From Desulforhopalus singaporensis (GTDB lineage Bacteria > Desulfobacterota > Desulfobulbia > Desulfobulbales > Desulfocapsaceae), in contig NZ_FNJI01000008.1 in assembly GCF_900104445.1 (NCBI RefSeq), positions 62,001 to 126,000 on the forward strand: a stretch of DNA of 64,000 bases. The letters run 5' to 3'. Position numbers and translations under genes: made by a program. Shown here piece by piece: positions 32,523-42,620 of the stretch. Numbering within the stretch: the first letter of the stretch is position 1; each line of letters opens with the position of its first letter. The notes under the pieces were generated by a model. It saw only the letters and a program-made list of their open reading frames with translations, did not search any database and had not been told where the DNA came from.

Positions 32523-33335
32523 TTACCGGATAATTGATTTCTCGGGGTAAAAACCGGCCTTGGCTGTCGTGTTTGGTAAAAGGATGGTCTTTTTGGCCAT
32601 CAGGGTGCCGGGGTTGGTGACCGAGTTGCAGCCTGTCTGGGCATCATCTCCGAGGATTGCCCCGAATTTTCTTCTGCCGGTATCAAGTTTTTCATTGAGG
32701 TAGGGGATCTTAACATTGCCCTGCAAAAACCTGAGGTTGGCAAATTTGGTGCCGGCACCCAGGTTGGCGTTGTTTCCCAGTATCGAGTCTCCCAGATAGG
32801 CGAAATGGCCCGCCTTGGCGTCTTCGAGGAAAATGGAGTGCTTTACTTCGGTGGTATGGCCCACGACGCACCGGCTGCCCAGGAGGCAATAGCCGCGGAT
32901 GTAGGCTCCCTGTCGTATCTCGGCATGGTCGCCGATGATCGTCGGAGACTTGATCATCGCCCCGGATTCTATCAGGACTCCTCTGCCGATTGAAATCTTT
33001 TCCCCGACCAGAACGGAACCGGCCATGACAACCGAGGCGCCCTCCAGTTCGACTCCGTTTCTGGTTACCTTCAACTCTCCCCGCGTCGCATCTCCGAAGG
33101 TGATCACGATTTCGTTGAGGCAGAACGATCTGCCTTTATGCAGGACAAGATGTTCCGTCAGGGGCACACCGCTGCGCAGCACGCATGGGGCGTCGAAATC
33201 GTCGTAGGTAGCGTAATGATAGTTGTCCATAAACCCTTTTAAATCGTTTAAGGGCTGCCATACGGGAGCATCCTTTTGGAAAAAGGACATATTGGGATCA
33301 TCCGGAAGATTAAAAAAAGATTGGACGGAGAGCAT
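32523..33335 (-). CDS. Left-handed beta-helix (hexapeptide-repeat) protein, nucleotidyltransferase-tail-like
   Basis: A 270-residue protein whose residues about 95-230 are imperfect hexapeptide repeats (VGEKISIGRGVLIESGAMIKSPTI-like strands, then GNNANLGAGTKFANLRF). The GAGTKFANLR segment and the GDDAQTGCNSVTNPGT close resemble the C-terminal beta-helix of sugar-phosphate nucleotidylyl/acyltransferases such as GlmU. No N-terminal nucleotidyltransferase domain is present. It may be a stand-alone acyltransferase or a structural/regulatory homologue. A perfect 16-bp palindrome (32506-32521) follows its stop at the convergent end with cobI. Confidence 0.75.
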   Translation of the reverse strand: MLSVQSFFNLPDDPNMSFFQKDAPVWQPLNDLKGFMDNYHYATYDDFDAPCVLRSGVPLTEHLVLHKGRSFCLNEIVITFGDATRGELKVTRNGVELEGASVVMAGSVLVGEKISIGRGVLIESGAMIKSPTIIGDHAEIRQGAYIRGYCLLGSRCVVGHTTEVKHSIFLEDAKAGHFAYLGDSILGNNANLGAGTKFANLRFLQGNVKIPYLNEKLDTGRRKFGAILGDDAQTGCNSVTNPGTLMAKKTILLPNTTAKAGFYPEKSIIR

Positions 33336-33449
33336 CAGTCACCTCATTGTATGAATAGGATAGACCACTGGGGTAATATTGGCCAATATGAGGGAAATCG
33401 GAAAAGACTTCAAGAAAAAAGCCTGTGGGTAGAGGCGGTGAATGTCGGC

Positions 33450-33478
33450 TTGACTTAACTTCCTTGGATGTTTAGTAT
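33450..33478 (+). promoter_or_regulatory. Promoter upstream of lon
   Basis: TTGACT (33450-33455) and TAGTAT (33473-33478) have a 17-bp spacer and lie about 140 bp before the lon start. I saw no clear heat-shock (sigma-32 or CIRCE) element. The rest of 33336-33618 shows nothing else I recognise. Confidence 0.5.
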
Positions 33479-33618
33479 TTGCGTGGCTTTTAAGGTGATA
33501 TCCGAATAGTCGGGTTATCGCATTGATTATAGGTGTTTAACTGTTTAAAACAGCGAAGGACAGACTCGGTCTCAGTACCGAGAATGACGATTAACTGAGC
33601 TGTTTGCAGGAGGAATGA

Positions 33619-36012
33619 GTGGATTTTAATGATTCATTGAATATAGGGATGGACGATTTTTCCAATAACGACGAAATGGAAATTCCGGAAGTGTTGCCGA
33701 TGATGGCTGTGCGGGATGTGGTAGTATTTAATTACATGATCATCCCTCTTTTCGTCGGTCGTCCAAGTTCAGTTGACGCAGTGAATGAAGCTTTGAGTTC
33801 AAACAAGCTTTTGATGCTGGTCACCCAGAAAGACGCGACCAAGGATAACCCGAAAAAGGAAGACCTCTACTCTGTCGGTATGGTCTGCATGGTTATGCGT
33901 ACTCTGAAACTGCCCGATGGAAGGCTGAAGGTGCTGGTCCAGGCGATGTCGAAAGCGCGGGTCAAGGAATTCGTTCAGACAGAGCCCTCCTATCAGGTTT
34001 CGGTGGAAGTGATAGAGGACGTGGAGGCCAAGGAGGTGAGCATTGAGGTCGAGGCCCTGATGCGCACCGTGCGGGAGCAGACGGAAAAAATCATGTCCCT
34101 GCGCGGCATTCTCTCCGCAGACCTGATGATGATCATCAACAACATCGACGACCCGGGCCGGCTGGCCGATCTCGTTGGGTCCAATCTCAGGCTGAAGGTT
34201 GCGGAGTCGCAGGCTATTCTTGAGGAGGTCGATCCCGTCAAAAGGCTCAACCTGGTTAGCGAGCTGCTCGCAAAAGAGCTGGAAGTATCGACGGTGCAGG
34301 CGAAAATACAGAGCGATGCCAAGGAGGAGATGAGTAAATCCCAGCGGGAATATTTCCTGCGTGAACAGCTCCACGCGCTGCAGAAAGAGCTTGGCGACAC
34401 CGATGAAAGGACCCAGGAGATCGATGAGCTCGAGAAAAAAATAAAGAAAACCAAGATGCCAAAGGATGTCCGCAAGGAGGCCAACAAACAGTTGAGCCGG
34501 CTGGAGATGATGCATCCGGACTCTTCCGAGGCGACGATTATACGAACATATATCGACTGGATTCTCGATGTTCCGTGGCAAAAGAGCACCAAAGATATTC
34601 TTGAACTCGATCATGCCACCAAGGTGCTTGATGAAGATCACTACGGGCTTGAAAAAATCAAGGAGAGAATTCTTGAATATCTTGCAGTACGAAAACTGAA
34701 CCCGTCGTCAAAGGGACCGATTCTCTGTTTTGTAGGACCTCCAGGTGTCGGTAAAACCTCGCTGGGGCAGTCGGTGGCAAGAGCGCTGGGCAGAAAGTTT
34801 CACCGCATGTCCCTTGGTGGAATGCGTGACGAAGCGGAGATACGAGGTCACAGGCGCACCTATATAGGGGCGATGCCGGGCAGGATTGTCCAGGGGCTGA
34901 AGACGGTGGGTTCCAACAACCCGGTATTCATGATGGACGAGATAGACAAGGTAGGGTCCGATTATCGGGGCGATCCTTCCTCAGCGCTGCTCGAGGTGCT
35001 TGATCCCGAGCAGAATTTCGAGTTTTCCGATCATTACATGAATCTGCCCATCGATCTGTCGAAGGTGATGTTCATAACCACCGCCAACATGAGCGACACC
35101 ATACCCGGACCGTTGCTCGACCGTATGGAGGTTATTCGGCTGTCCGGATATACGCTTGAGGAGAAAATTGCCATAGCACGAAGATATCTCCTTCCGCGGC
35201 AGATCAAGGAAAACGGGCTTAAGGCATCGAAAATAAGGATTGGCGACGATACGTTGCAATATATCGTTACCCATTACACCTATGAGGCCGGGCTGCGTAA
35301 CCTTGAGCGCGAGATAGGCAAGGTGTGCCGGAAAATCGCGAGGAAAATAGCCGAGGGAGGGCGCGGTCCCTACACGGTGTCGGCCACCAACCTCCACCGC
35401 TATCTGGGGCCTGCCAAGACCATTCCCGAATCGGAGATGGAAATACTCGATCAGCCGGGGCTGGTGACAGGGCTTGCCTGGACCGAGGTGGGAGGGGAGA
35501 TCCTGCAGATTGAAGTGAACATCATGCCCGGTAAAGGCAAGCTTACCCTGACCGGTCAACTCGGCAATGTGATGAAGGAGTCGGCCCAGGCGGCACTAAC
35601 CTATTGCCGGAGTAGGACCCAGACCCTGGGCGTTGCGGACGATTATTTTGAAAATGTTGATTTTCATATCCATGTTCCAGCAGGGGCTATCCCCAAGGAC
35701 GGTCCTTCTGCAGGTATAACCATGGCGACGGCGCTTTATTCAGCGATCACCGGAAAGAAGGTGGTCGGCCGGCTGGCCATGACCGGCGAGGTTACCCTGC
35801 GGGGGCGGGTATTGCCGATCGGCGGGTTGAAGGAAAAAGCACTTGCGGCCCTTCGCGCAGATATCAACAAGGTCATCATCCCCGAACAGAACAGGAAGGA
35901 TCTTGAAGAAATTCCACCCAATATCCGCAATAAAATGAAATTCTATCCGGTTAAGGATATGGATGAAGTTGTCAAGATTGCTTTTAAACAGACAACGGAA
36001 AAAACAAAATGA
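33619..36012 (+). CDS. lon: ATP-dependent protease Lon
   Basis: Cytoplasmic AAA+ serine protease of 797 residues that removes damaged and regulatory proteins. In order: N-terminal substrate-binding LON domain ([19 protein letters not shown]), coiled coil around 190-300, AAA+ module with Walker [16 protein letters not shown] and [12 protein letters not shown], and the protease domain with the Ser of [15 protein letters not shown] and the Lys of [13 protein letters not shown]. Start GTG 33619 directly follows AGGAGGA. mltG begins 17 bp downstream. Confidence 0.97.
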   Translation: MDFNDSLNIGMDDFSNNDEMEIPEVLPMMAVRDVVVFNYMIIPLFVGRPSSVDAVNEALSSNKLLMLVTQKDATKDNPKKEDLYSVGMVCMVMRTLKLPDGRLKVLVQAMSKARVKEFVQTEPSYQVSVEVIEDVEAKEVSIEVEALMRTVREQTEKIMSLRGILSADLMMIINNIDDPGRLADLVGSNLRLKVAESQAILEEVDPVKRLNLVSELLAKELEVSTVQAKIQSDAKEEMSKSQREYFLREQLHALQKELGDTDERTQEIDELEKKIKKTKMPKDVRKEANKQLSRLEMMHPDSSEATIIRTYIDWILDVPWQKSTKDILELDHATKVLDEDHYGLEKIKERILEYLAVRKLNPSSKGPILCFVGPPGVGKTSLGQSVARALGRKFHRMSLGGMRDEAEIRGHRRTYIGAMPGRIVQGLKTVGSNNPVFMMDEIDKVGSDYRGDPSSALLEVLDPEQNFEFSDHYMNLPIDLSKVMFITTANMSDTIPGPLLDRMEVIRLSGYTLEEKIAIARRYLLPRQIKENGLKASKIRIGDDTLQYIVTHYTYEAGLRNLEREIGKVCRKIARKIAEGGRGPYTVSATNLHRYLGPAKTIPESEMEILDQPGLVTGLAWTEVGGEILQIEVNIMPGKGKLTLTGQLGNVMKESAQAALTYCRSRTQTLGVADDYFENVDFHIHVPAGAIPKDGPSAGITMATALYSAITGKKVVGRLAMTGEVTLRGRVLPIGGLKEKALAALRADINKVIIPEQNRKDLEEIPPNIRNKMKFYPVKDMDEVVKIAFKQTTEKTK

Positions 36013-36028
36013 CGGCAGCCACAGCAGT

Positions 36029-37093
36029 ATGGTGACTGATATATCACCTGATCATAGTAAAAAAAATCCAAACAGAACCAGGAGGGTCGCTTTTTATGCG
36101 ATCCTCCTGGTTCTGTTTGGAGCAGCCTGTCCCAGCGGATGGTTTCTGCTCTACAGTTACCGCAACGGTCCCGAGATAAAAGAGCAGACGGTGACGGTCT
36201 CTATTCCTAAGGGGACCACTGTCGCCGGCATCAGGGAAATTCTCGCGGACAACAAAATTATCCACGACGATATCCGTTTTCTGGTTCTGGCCAAATTTTC
36301 CGGGGTTGCAACCAGGCTCCAGGCCGGGGAGTTTAGTCTGCCCAGCGGGAAAAAACCGGGCGAGATTCTTCGTATTCTCGCTTCCGCCCGCTCCATACAG
36401 TATCCGGTAACCATTCCCGAGGGGCTGCGGGCCGATGAAATTGCCCGGATTTTTTCCCAGGGCGGCTGGTGCAGGTATCAGCGGTTCATGGAGCTTGTCG
36501 ATGACCAGACGCTCATTGCCAACCTCGGTTTTACAGGGGTAGAAAGTCTTGAGGGGTATCTCTTTCCCGACACCTACCTGTTGACCAAGGATTTTCAGGG
36601 CGCGGACAAACTTATCAGGATGATGGTCGCCAACTTTGAAAATGTGTGGTCAGGGATTTCAGCATCCCATCCTGAAATCCCTGAGAGACCGGCGGTGGTG
36701 ACCCTTGCTTCTATCATTGAAAAAGAGACTGGAGAACCTTCTGAACGATCATTGATTTCAGGGGTTTTTCACAACAGACTGAACAAGGGGATGCGGCTGC
36801 AGTCCGATCCGACGGTTATTTACGGCACCGGTGATTTCTCCGGGAAAATTACCAAAACCCATCTGCGGACCCCGTCGCCCTACAACACCTATACCCTGCC
36901 CGGCCTGCCTAAAGGCCCCATATGCAACCCCGGGGAGGCGGCGCTTAAAGCTGCCGTCGAACCGACCGAGACCGATGCTCTTTATTTTGTTTCCAAAAAT
37001 GACGGGACGCACTATTTTTCGACAACCCTTGATGAACATAATCGTGCCGTTGTAAAATATCAGAGGCAAAAGCAGAGCAAAAAAGGTAAATAG
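36029..37093 (+). CDS. mltG: Endolytic murein transglycosylase MltG
   Basis: Inner-membrane lytic transglycosylase that ends glycan strands. The 354-residue product has one N-terminal membrane helix (about 22-44, VAFYAILLVLFGAACPSGWF), a LysM-like region and the YceG domain with catalytic Glu in TLASIIEKETGEPSERSLI, followed by VFHNRLNKGMRLQSDPTV and NTYTLPGLPKGPICNPG. ATG 36029 is chosen because the upstream open frame lies inside lon. A 23-bp hairpin spans codons of the membrane helix. Confidence 0.93.
   Translation: MVTDISPDHSKKNPNRTRRVAFYAILLVLFGAACPSGWFLLYSYRNGPEIKEQTVTVSIPKGTTVAGIREILADNKIIHDDIRFLVLAKFSGVATRLQAGEFSLPSGKKPGEILRILASARSIQYPVTIPEGLRADEIARIFSQGGWCRYQRFMELVDDQTLIANLGFTGVESLEGYLFPDTYLLTKDFQGADKLIRMMVANFENVWSGISASHPEIPERPAVVTLASIIEKETGEPSERSLISGVFHNRLNKGMRLQSDPTVIYGTGDFSGKITKTHLRTPSPYNTYTLPGLPKGPICNPGEAALKAAVEPTETDALYFVSKNDGTHYFSTTLDEHNRAVVKYQRQKQSKKGK
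36068..36120. repeat. 23-bp inverted repeat inside the mltG 5' coding region
   Basis: Arms 36068-36085 (CCAAACAGAACCAGGAGG) and 36103-36120 are perfectly complementary over 18 bp. A G-T pair and four further pairs (TCGC/GCGA) extend it inward to a 7-nt loop. On the minus strand it is followed by a T run (36059-36066 as A on the plus strand), the form of an intrinsic terminator for antisense transcripts. Confidence 0.85.
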
Positions 37094-37148
37094 AAGCGGA
37101 CTGTTATTAGAAGATGTCAACCGAAGGTACAACTGACTGGAGAAAAGT

Positions 37149-38795
37149 GTGAAGATCGGTCTGGTGCAAATAAATCCTGTGATCGGGGATTTCGCTTATA
37201 ATTGTCGGAAAGTTCTTGAATGGTCGAGGAAAGCCGTTGACAAGGGATGCACGCTGGTGGTCTTCCCTGAGCTTGTCGTTTCCGGATACCCGCCGCAGGA
37301 CCTGCTTGAACGGGAATCCTTCATTGAAGATCATGACCGGGCCGTAGCGCAACTGGTGGCGCAGTTGCCGGCGGTTGACGTGATGTTCGGCTGTTTTGAG
37401 AAGAGAACTGAAAGCAAGGGCAAAAGGCTGTACAACAGCGCTGTGGTTGCCCGGGGCGGCGCCATAGTTTTACGGGTAAGAAAACAGCTTCTGCCCACCT
37501 ACGACGTTTTCGATGAGTCGCGATATTTTGAGCCCGGTTTCGGAACTGAGCTTTACCGGGTGCAAGGACTTACGTTCGGCGTCACCGTTTGCGAGGATGT
37601 CTGGGGAGACGAGGTGGACGACTACGGCATTGAGCCTGTTGAAACAATCGTTAAGGCTTGCCGGCAGCAAAGCTTAGGGCTGGATGCGATCATCAATATT
37701 TCCGCCTCCCCGTTCCAGAGAGAAAAGGAAAATACGAGGAAAAAAATATTTTCTGCGTTGTGTCAAAAACATAACGTCTCATTTCTTTACGCCAACCAGG
37801 TCGGCGGCCAGGATTCGCTCATCTTCGACGGCCGCAGTCTGGCCATGAACTGGGCAGGCGAGGTAGTGGCACAGGCAGAGGGGTTTGTGGAAGATCTGGT
37901 GGTGGTTGACACCGACTCCTGGCGCGGGGATATGAACGGTCCCGACCAGCTATCGGAACAGTCCGCCATCTATCGGGCACTGGTTACGGGCGTTGCCGAT
38001 TATTGTCGGAAATGCGGTTTTTCCTCTGCCGTGCTCGGGCTTTCCGGAGGAATCGACTCGGCTCTGACCGCCGCGGTGGCAGTGGACGCGCTCGGTGCGG
38101 AAAATGTTCTCGGGGTGGCGCTCCCGTCGCCGTACAGCTCCGATCATTCCCTCGAAGATGCGCGCAGGCTCGCAGCCAATCTCGGCTGCAGATTCGAGGT
38201 CATTGCCATCGACAGACTGTTCTCGGCCTTTACAACGGAACTTCACGACCTGTTTGCCGGCACCAAGGAAGATTTAACCGAACAGAACCTGCAGGCACGC
38301 ATCCGCGGGAATCTGCTGATGAGTCTTTCAAACAAGTTCGGCCACCTGCTGCTCACCACCGGCAATAAAAGTGAGATGGCTGTTGGCTACTGTACGCTCT
38401 ATGGTGATATGAGCGGCGGGCTGGCGGTAATTTCCGATGTCCCCAAGCAGATGGTCTATGCACTGTCGAAATATGTGAACCGGGACCGGGAAATCATTCC
38501 GGACCGGATCATAACCAAGCCGCCTTCGGCCGAGCTTAAACCGGACCAGACCGATCAGGACGACCTGCCGCCTTATGAATTGCTCGACAAAATACTCGAA
38601 CTTCACCTGGAAAACGGGCAAAGTGTCGATCAGATCATTGCCAGGGGCTATGCACCCGAGGTGGTACAGGACATTGTCCGCCGGATCAGGATAAATGAGT
38701 ACAAACGGAAGCAAGCCCCCATGGGGCTCAAGGTGACGTCAAAGGCTTTCGGCAGCGGCAGAAGGTTTCCCAACGTACAGAACTATCAGGGCTAG
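37149..38795 (+). CDS. nadE: Glutamine-dependent NAD+ synthetase
   Basis: Final step of NAD synthesis. The 548-residue two-domain enzyme has an N-terminal carbon-nitrogen hydrolase (Glu in LVVFPELVVSGYPPQDLL, Lys in RKQLLPTYDVFDESRYF, Cys in FGVTVCEDVWGD) that frees ammonia from glutamine. Its C-terminal synthetase has the P-loop AVLGLSGGIDSALTAAVA and LLTTGNKSEMAVGYCTLYGD. Start is GTG 37149. It lies 55 bp after mltG and 28 bp before the cytochrome gene. Confidence 0.96.
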   Translation: MKIGLVQINPVIGDFAYNCRKVLEWSRKAVDKGCTLVVFPELVVSGYPPQDLLERESFIEDHDRAVAQLVAQLPAVDVMFGCFEKRTESKGKRLYNSAVVARGGAIVLRVRKQLLPTYDVFDESRYFEPGFGTELYRVQGLTFGVTVCEDVWGDEVDDYGIEPVETIVKACRQQSLGLDAIINISASPFQREKENTRKKIFSALCQKHNVSFLYANQVGGQDSLIFDGRSLAMNWAGEVVAQAEGFVEDLVVVDTDSWRGDMNGPDQLSEQSAIYRALVTGVADYCRKCGFSSAVLGLSGGIDSALTAAVAVDALGAENVLGVALPSPYSSDHSLEDARRLAANLGCRFEVIAIDRLFSAFTTELHDLFAGTKEDLTEQNLQARIRGNLLMSLSNKFGHLLLTTGNKSEMAVGYCTLYGDMSGGLAVISDVPKQMVYALSKYVNRDREIIPDRIITKPPSAELKPDQTDQDDLPPYELLDKILELHLENGQSVDQIIARGYAPEVVQDIVRRIRINEYKRKQAPMGLKVTSKAFGSGRRFPNVQNYQG

Positions 38796-38823
38796 AACCG
38801 GCTAAAAATGATATCCACCAATT

Positions 38824-40602
38824 GTGAATAAGAGCGGAGCAATAACATCGACACTGCTGGGGCTTCTCGCCGGTATTGCATTTCTCGGCGCGGTAGCCCT
38901 GCTGATGGTCAATGAACAGAAAACCGAACGACCCGAAAAACTGTACACCACCAGTGGTGGAACAGTCGATATGTGTCTTGCCTGTCACAAGGAGGAAAAA
39001 CTCGATCCGGCACATGATCCGGCCGTTATCGGGTGTAGCTCATGCCATCTCGGCAACAGTCTTGCGGTTGCCAAGGAAGAGGCGCACCGGGACATGGTGC
39101 TGAATCCCGGTGACCTGCGGGTGGCCGAAAAGACCTGCGCAGCCGATGGGTGCCATCCCAGAGACATCCATAAAGTGAAGAATTCGCTGATGGCTACCAA
39201 CAGGGGGATCCTCGGGACCCTGCTTTACTATTGGGGGGAGAGCGACAGTCAAAACACCGACCTCACCGTTGAACAATTGCTCGATTCCGAAGAAAACTCG
39301 CTGGCTCTTGATTATTTTCGAAAACTGTGCGCCACATGTCATCTCTGGAAACAGAAAAACGACTTGGAAAACGCCCCGGAATTTTTCAACAGCAAGGGAG
39401 GAGGGTGCTCCGCCTGCCATTATCATCTTCCGGATGCGGATTCCATGGCCGGGATCATTGTCGGCGATGGGACGGCAAGCGGTGTAATACCCACGGAAAA
39501 TCGGAAAAAACATCCATGGATTACCAAAAAAGTAGAGTCCGCCAACTGCGTGCGATGCCATAACCGCTCCGGCAGGATAGGCCTTTCCTATCTCGGTATT
39601 TTTGAATCGGAGGGGTATGGAACCCCATATGAAGAGGGCGGGCTGAACAGTAAACAGCTGCCCGGGGCCCGCTTTTATCTTGAGATTTCCGATGATATTC
39701 ACCACCAGAAGCAGATGGAGTGCATCGACTGTCACACCAGAGATGAAATAATGGGAAACGGCACCAGCTATGCTCATTATGAAGAACAGCTGGAAATATC
39801 CTGTACCGTCTGTCACGCCAAGAATCCGGGGACCACACGAAAAGGCAACGTGTTGACCAACCTTGACCGGATTGACGGAAAACCTGTTTTGACTGGCAAG
39901 CTTGACAACAAAACTCACCCGCTCAATCCCCCAAAAAGCGGGATCTGCGATTTTCCACCACACAGCCGGGTCAGTTGCGAAGCGTGCCACTCCACCTGGG
40001 TCGCCCAGTGTTACGGATGTCATGCCAAACGTGATGATTCGGGAAAACATCTGGACAAGCTCAGCCTGGAACAGACCAAAGGGCTTTGGGAAGAAGGGCG
40101 CTCCTACATCCGCTACGAAAGGCCGATGCTCGGGATATGGGAGGACGAGGTTGTTGTGGTGACTCCCGGTTGCCAGGATATCGTAACCGTGATTGATGAT
40201 CAGGGAAATATTGAAAACAGCTTTAACCGTTTTACCATGGCGGCCATCAATCCCCACACCACCCAACCAAAGGGAAGAAGCTGTGTCGATTGTCACGCGT
40301 CAACGAAAACAGTCGGCCTCGGGGAAGGAAGGATCAGGGTTGTCGACGGCAAGATGATATTTGAGTCGACTGAGCAGGGGGTGGTTACCAGTGGCGGCGC
40401 TACTGTTCCGTTCGACGCTTATGTGACTATGGACGGCGATCCGTTGCAGCACAGCTCCAGATCTGCGCTGAGGCCGTTTAACAAGAAGGAACTGGAGGCG
40501 ATTCTGCGGGTCGGGCTCTGCGTCGGTTGTCATGACAGCTATGAGGATCCGATCTGGAAGAATTACAGTGAGAAGAGCAGGTGCGTCCGTCAAGAAGGCT
40601 AA
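38824..40602 (+). CDS. Membrane-anchored multihaem cytochrome c (about 12 haems)
   Basis: A 592-residue periplasmic cytochrome with one N-terminal membrane helix (about 10-29) acting as export signal or anchor. I count eleven CXXCH motifs: CLACH, CSSCH, CATCH, CSACH, CVRCH, CIDCH, CTVCH, CEACH, CYGCH, CVDCH and CVGCH. A twelfth site has the CX4CH form (CAADGCH). Many further His residues could be axial ligands. The layout suggests electron transfer between the quinone pool or periplasmic donors and a partner; no partner oxidoreductase is adjacent. Start is GTG 38824, 28 bp after nadE. Confidence 0.92.
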   Translation: MNKSGAITSTLLGLLAGIAFLGAVALLMVNEQKTERPEKLYTTSGGTVDMCLACHKEEKLDPAHDPAVIGCSSCHLGNSLAVAKEEAHRDMVLNPGDLRVAEKTCAADGCHPRDIHKVKNSLMATNRGILGTLLYYWGESDSQNTDLTVEQLLDSEENSLALDYFRKLCATCHLWKQKNDLENAPEFFNSKGGGCSACHYHLPDADSMAGIIVGDGTASGVIPTENRKKHPWITKKVESANCVRCHNRSGRIGLSYLGIFESEGYGTPYEEGGLNSKQLPGARFYLEISDDIHHQKQMECIDCHTRDEIMGNGTSYAHYEEQLEISCTVCHAKNPGTTRKGNVLTNLDRIDGKPVLTGKLDNKTHPLNPPKSGICDFPPHSRVSCEACHSTWVAQCYGCHAKRDDSGKHLDKLSLEQTKGLWEEGRSYIRYERPMLGIWEDEVVVVTPGCQDIVTVIDDQGNIENSFNRFTMAAINPHTTQPKGRSCVDCHASTKTVGLGEGRIRVVDGKMIFESTEQGVVTSGGATVPFDAYVTMDGDPLQHSSRSALRPFNKKELEAILRVGLCVGCHDSYEDPIWKNYSEKSRCVRQEG

Positions 40603-40643
40603 GCCGCCTGCGGGGAAAATCAAATTGATACAGGAGTGACGCC

Positions 40644-42275
40644 ATCGCAATTGTTTCAGGTAATACTTCGGGACTAAAAGCCAATCAGCTCAAGGCGCTT
40701 GAGAGGTTGAGCCAAAAAAGGGTGCAGCGAGACAAGATAATAAACCCAGAACTTGCCCGCATGTTGTGCCAGCTCTCTTCCGAGCTCAACCGGCAGATTG
40801 GTCTGCTCATACACCGGTCAGGGAAAGTCGAGCAGGTCATTGTCGGCAGCTACGGCCAGATAGTCATTCCGCAGCTCGGACAGATCCGATCGACAGGAGG
40901 ACGGCTGAGAGGGCTCCGGCTGGTACACACCCATCTCGCAAACGAGGACATCAGCGATGAGGATTTGATGGATCTTCTCTTTCTTCGCCTTGATCTTCTT
41001 TCCGCCCTCAAGGTTGATAAAAACGGACTGCCGCATGTCATGCAGACCGCGCACCTGCTTCCGGAATCAAGGGAAGGCAAGAGCTGGGTGTTTCTTGAAC
41101 CGGTTCATCCGGCCAACCAGGTTGATTCCGCCGAAGAACTTATTGTTGCTCTTGAAAGGGAGTTCGCCCAGAAAAGCAAGAGCAGTGTGGTCGATTCCGG
41201 CCAGGATCGTGCCATCCTGGTCAGCGTTTCCACCGAACCGCGGCTGCAGGCTGAAGAATCGCTTGCCGAACTCGTTGAACTTGCCGCATCGGATGATGTC
41301 GCCGTACTCGATACCATTTTGCAGAGAAGGCAGAAGATCGATCCCAGGTTTATCCTGGGCAAAGGAAAGCTGGCCGATATCATGATCCGCGCCTTGCAGC
41401 ATGACGCCAATCTCCTTATTTTCAATCAGGAGCTGAACCCATCGCAGATTCGGTCCATCACCGACTTTACCGATCTGCGGGTAATTGACAGGACCCAGCT
41501 TATTCTCGATATTTTCGCCCACCGGGCCATGAGCCGGGAAGGGAAGCTGCAGGTTGAGATGGCGCAGCTTAAGTATATGCTGCCGAGATTGTCATCCCGT
41601 GACGATGCCCTGTCGCGGCTGACCGGTGGCATTGGTGCCAGAGGACCTGGCGAGACCAAGCTGGAAATCGACAGGAGGCGGATTAACGACAGGCTGGCAA
41701 GGCTTGGCAGGGAGTTGGCCCAGGTGAGCAGGGAAAGATATCGCCGCAGGGCAAAGCGACGAAAAAAAGATCTGCCGGTGCTGTCTCTTGTCGGGTACAC
41801 CAATGCCGGAAAATCAACCCTGCTGAACACCCTGACCAACAGCGATATTGTTGCCGAAGACAAGTTGTTCGCCACCCTGGATCCGACCTCGAGACGGTTG
41901 CGCTTCCCGACGGAGATGGAGGTTATAATAACCGATACCGTCGGTTTTATCAGGCATCTCCCTGCGGAACTTGTACAGGCGTTTATGGCTACCCTTGAAG
42001 AACTCGGGGAGGCCGACCTTCTTATCCATGTGGTCGATGTATCAAATCCTGCTTTCCGCCAGCAGATGAAGGTCGTGGATACTATTTTAAGAGAACTCGA
42101 TCTGGGGGATATCCCGGTGATGAAGCTGTTCAACAAGGTGGATCTTGTTGAAAACAGGGGGGAGGTGGAACAGTTGATCGGTGATGAGGGGCTGTTGATC
42201 AGCGCCCTGCAGCCGGAAACTCTCAAAGGGTTTCTGGAGCAGGCCGGATCGCTCATAGAAAAGAGCATGCAATAG
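40644..42275 (+). CDS. hflX: GTPase HflX, probable AUC start
   Basis: Ribosome-associated GTPase that rescues stalled or heat-damaged ribosomes. N-terminal HflX domain, the glycine-rich GGIGARGPGETKLEIDRRRI helix-loop, then the G domain: G1 LSLVGYTNAGKSTLLNTL, G3 DTVGFIRHLP, G4 FNKVDL. The first ordinary start is TTG 40707, but homology-like sequence (GNTSGLKANQLKALERL) continues upstream in frame to a stop at 40626. ATC at 40644, 7 nt after AGGAG (40632-40636), is the only well-placed initiator and gives about 543 residues. The alternative is TTG 40707 with no ribosome site. Confidence 0.93.
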   Translation: MAIVSGNTSGLKANQLKALERLSQKRVQRDKIINPELARMLCQLSSELNRQIGLLIHRSGKVEQVIVGSYGQIVIPQLGQIRSTGGRLRGLRLVHTHLANEDISDEDLMDLLFLRLDLLSALKVDKNGLPHVMQTAHLLPESREGKSWVFLEPVHPANQVDSAEELIVALEREFAQKSKSSVVDSGQDRAILVSVSTEPRLQAEESLAELVELAASDDVAVLDTILQRRQKIDPRFILGKGKLADIMIRALQHDANLLIFNQELNPSQIRSITDFTDLRVIDRTQLILDIFAHRAMSREGKLQVEMAQLKYMLPRLSSRDDALSRLTGGIGARGPGETKLEIDRRRINDRLARLGRELAQVSRERYRRRAKRRKKDLPVLSLVGYTNAGKSTLLNTLTNSDIVAEDKLFATLDPTSRRLRFPTEMEVIITDTVGFIRHLPAELVQAFMATLEELGEADLLIHVVDVSNPAFRQQMKVVDTILRELDLGDIPVMKLFNKVDLVENRGEVEQLIGDEGLLISALQPETLKGFLEQAGSLIEKSMQ

Positions 42276-42449
42276 CGCGGACAAGCAAGATAGAGCTGCG
42301 AAAAAACGGTCTTGTCCGCAAGGACGCCTGGCGAGGGGGGGTGATTGTCGCAGGTGTTTATTTGTGTTTACAAAAAAACACCAATAAACAGCGAGATGTG
42401 GCTGAAGTGTGAAGTTGTTTCCAGGGGTGGTGCGGCGTGCACGAGAGCT

Positions 42450-42620
42450 TTAATCGTAAATTATCGCTGTATAGCGTTCGAGAATTTCTTCGGTTTTGCG
42501 GTCCAGCTCACTGGCCACTTCGTGGATCTGGTACTCCTTGCCGCAGGATGTGCAGCGCATTCGTACTTTTCTGCACATGCGGTGCACTTCCAGATTTCCT
42601 GAACATTTTTTACATTTCAT
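42450..42620 (-). CDS. Dual CXXC motif small protein (zinc-ribbon-like)
   Basis: A 56-residue gene on the minus strand: MKCKKCSGNLEVHRMCRK at the start, then MRCTSCGKEYQIHEVASELD and an acidic end RYTAIIYD. Two CXXC pairs (CKKC, CTSC) should bind one zinc. I believe this is the family described as dual CXXC motif small (seleno)proteins in Desulfobacterota. This copy uses only Cys, with no in-frame UGA. It overlaps the end of the small gene upstream (ATGAAATG), so the two are probably coupled. Confidence 0.8.
   Translation of the reverse strand: MKCKKCSGNLEVHRMCRKVRMRCTSCGKEYQIHEVASELDRKTEEILERYTAIIYD

Noticed and set aside
39040-40296. 418-codon minus-strand open frame
   Set aside because: Antisense shadow of the multihaem cytochrome, whose CXXCH motifs prove the other strand.
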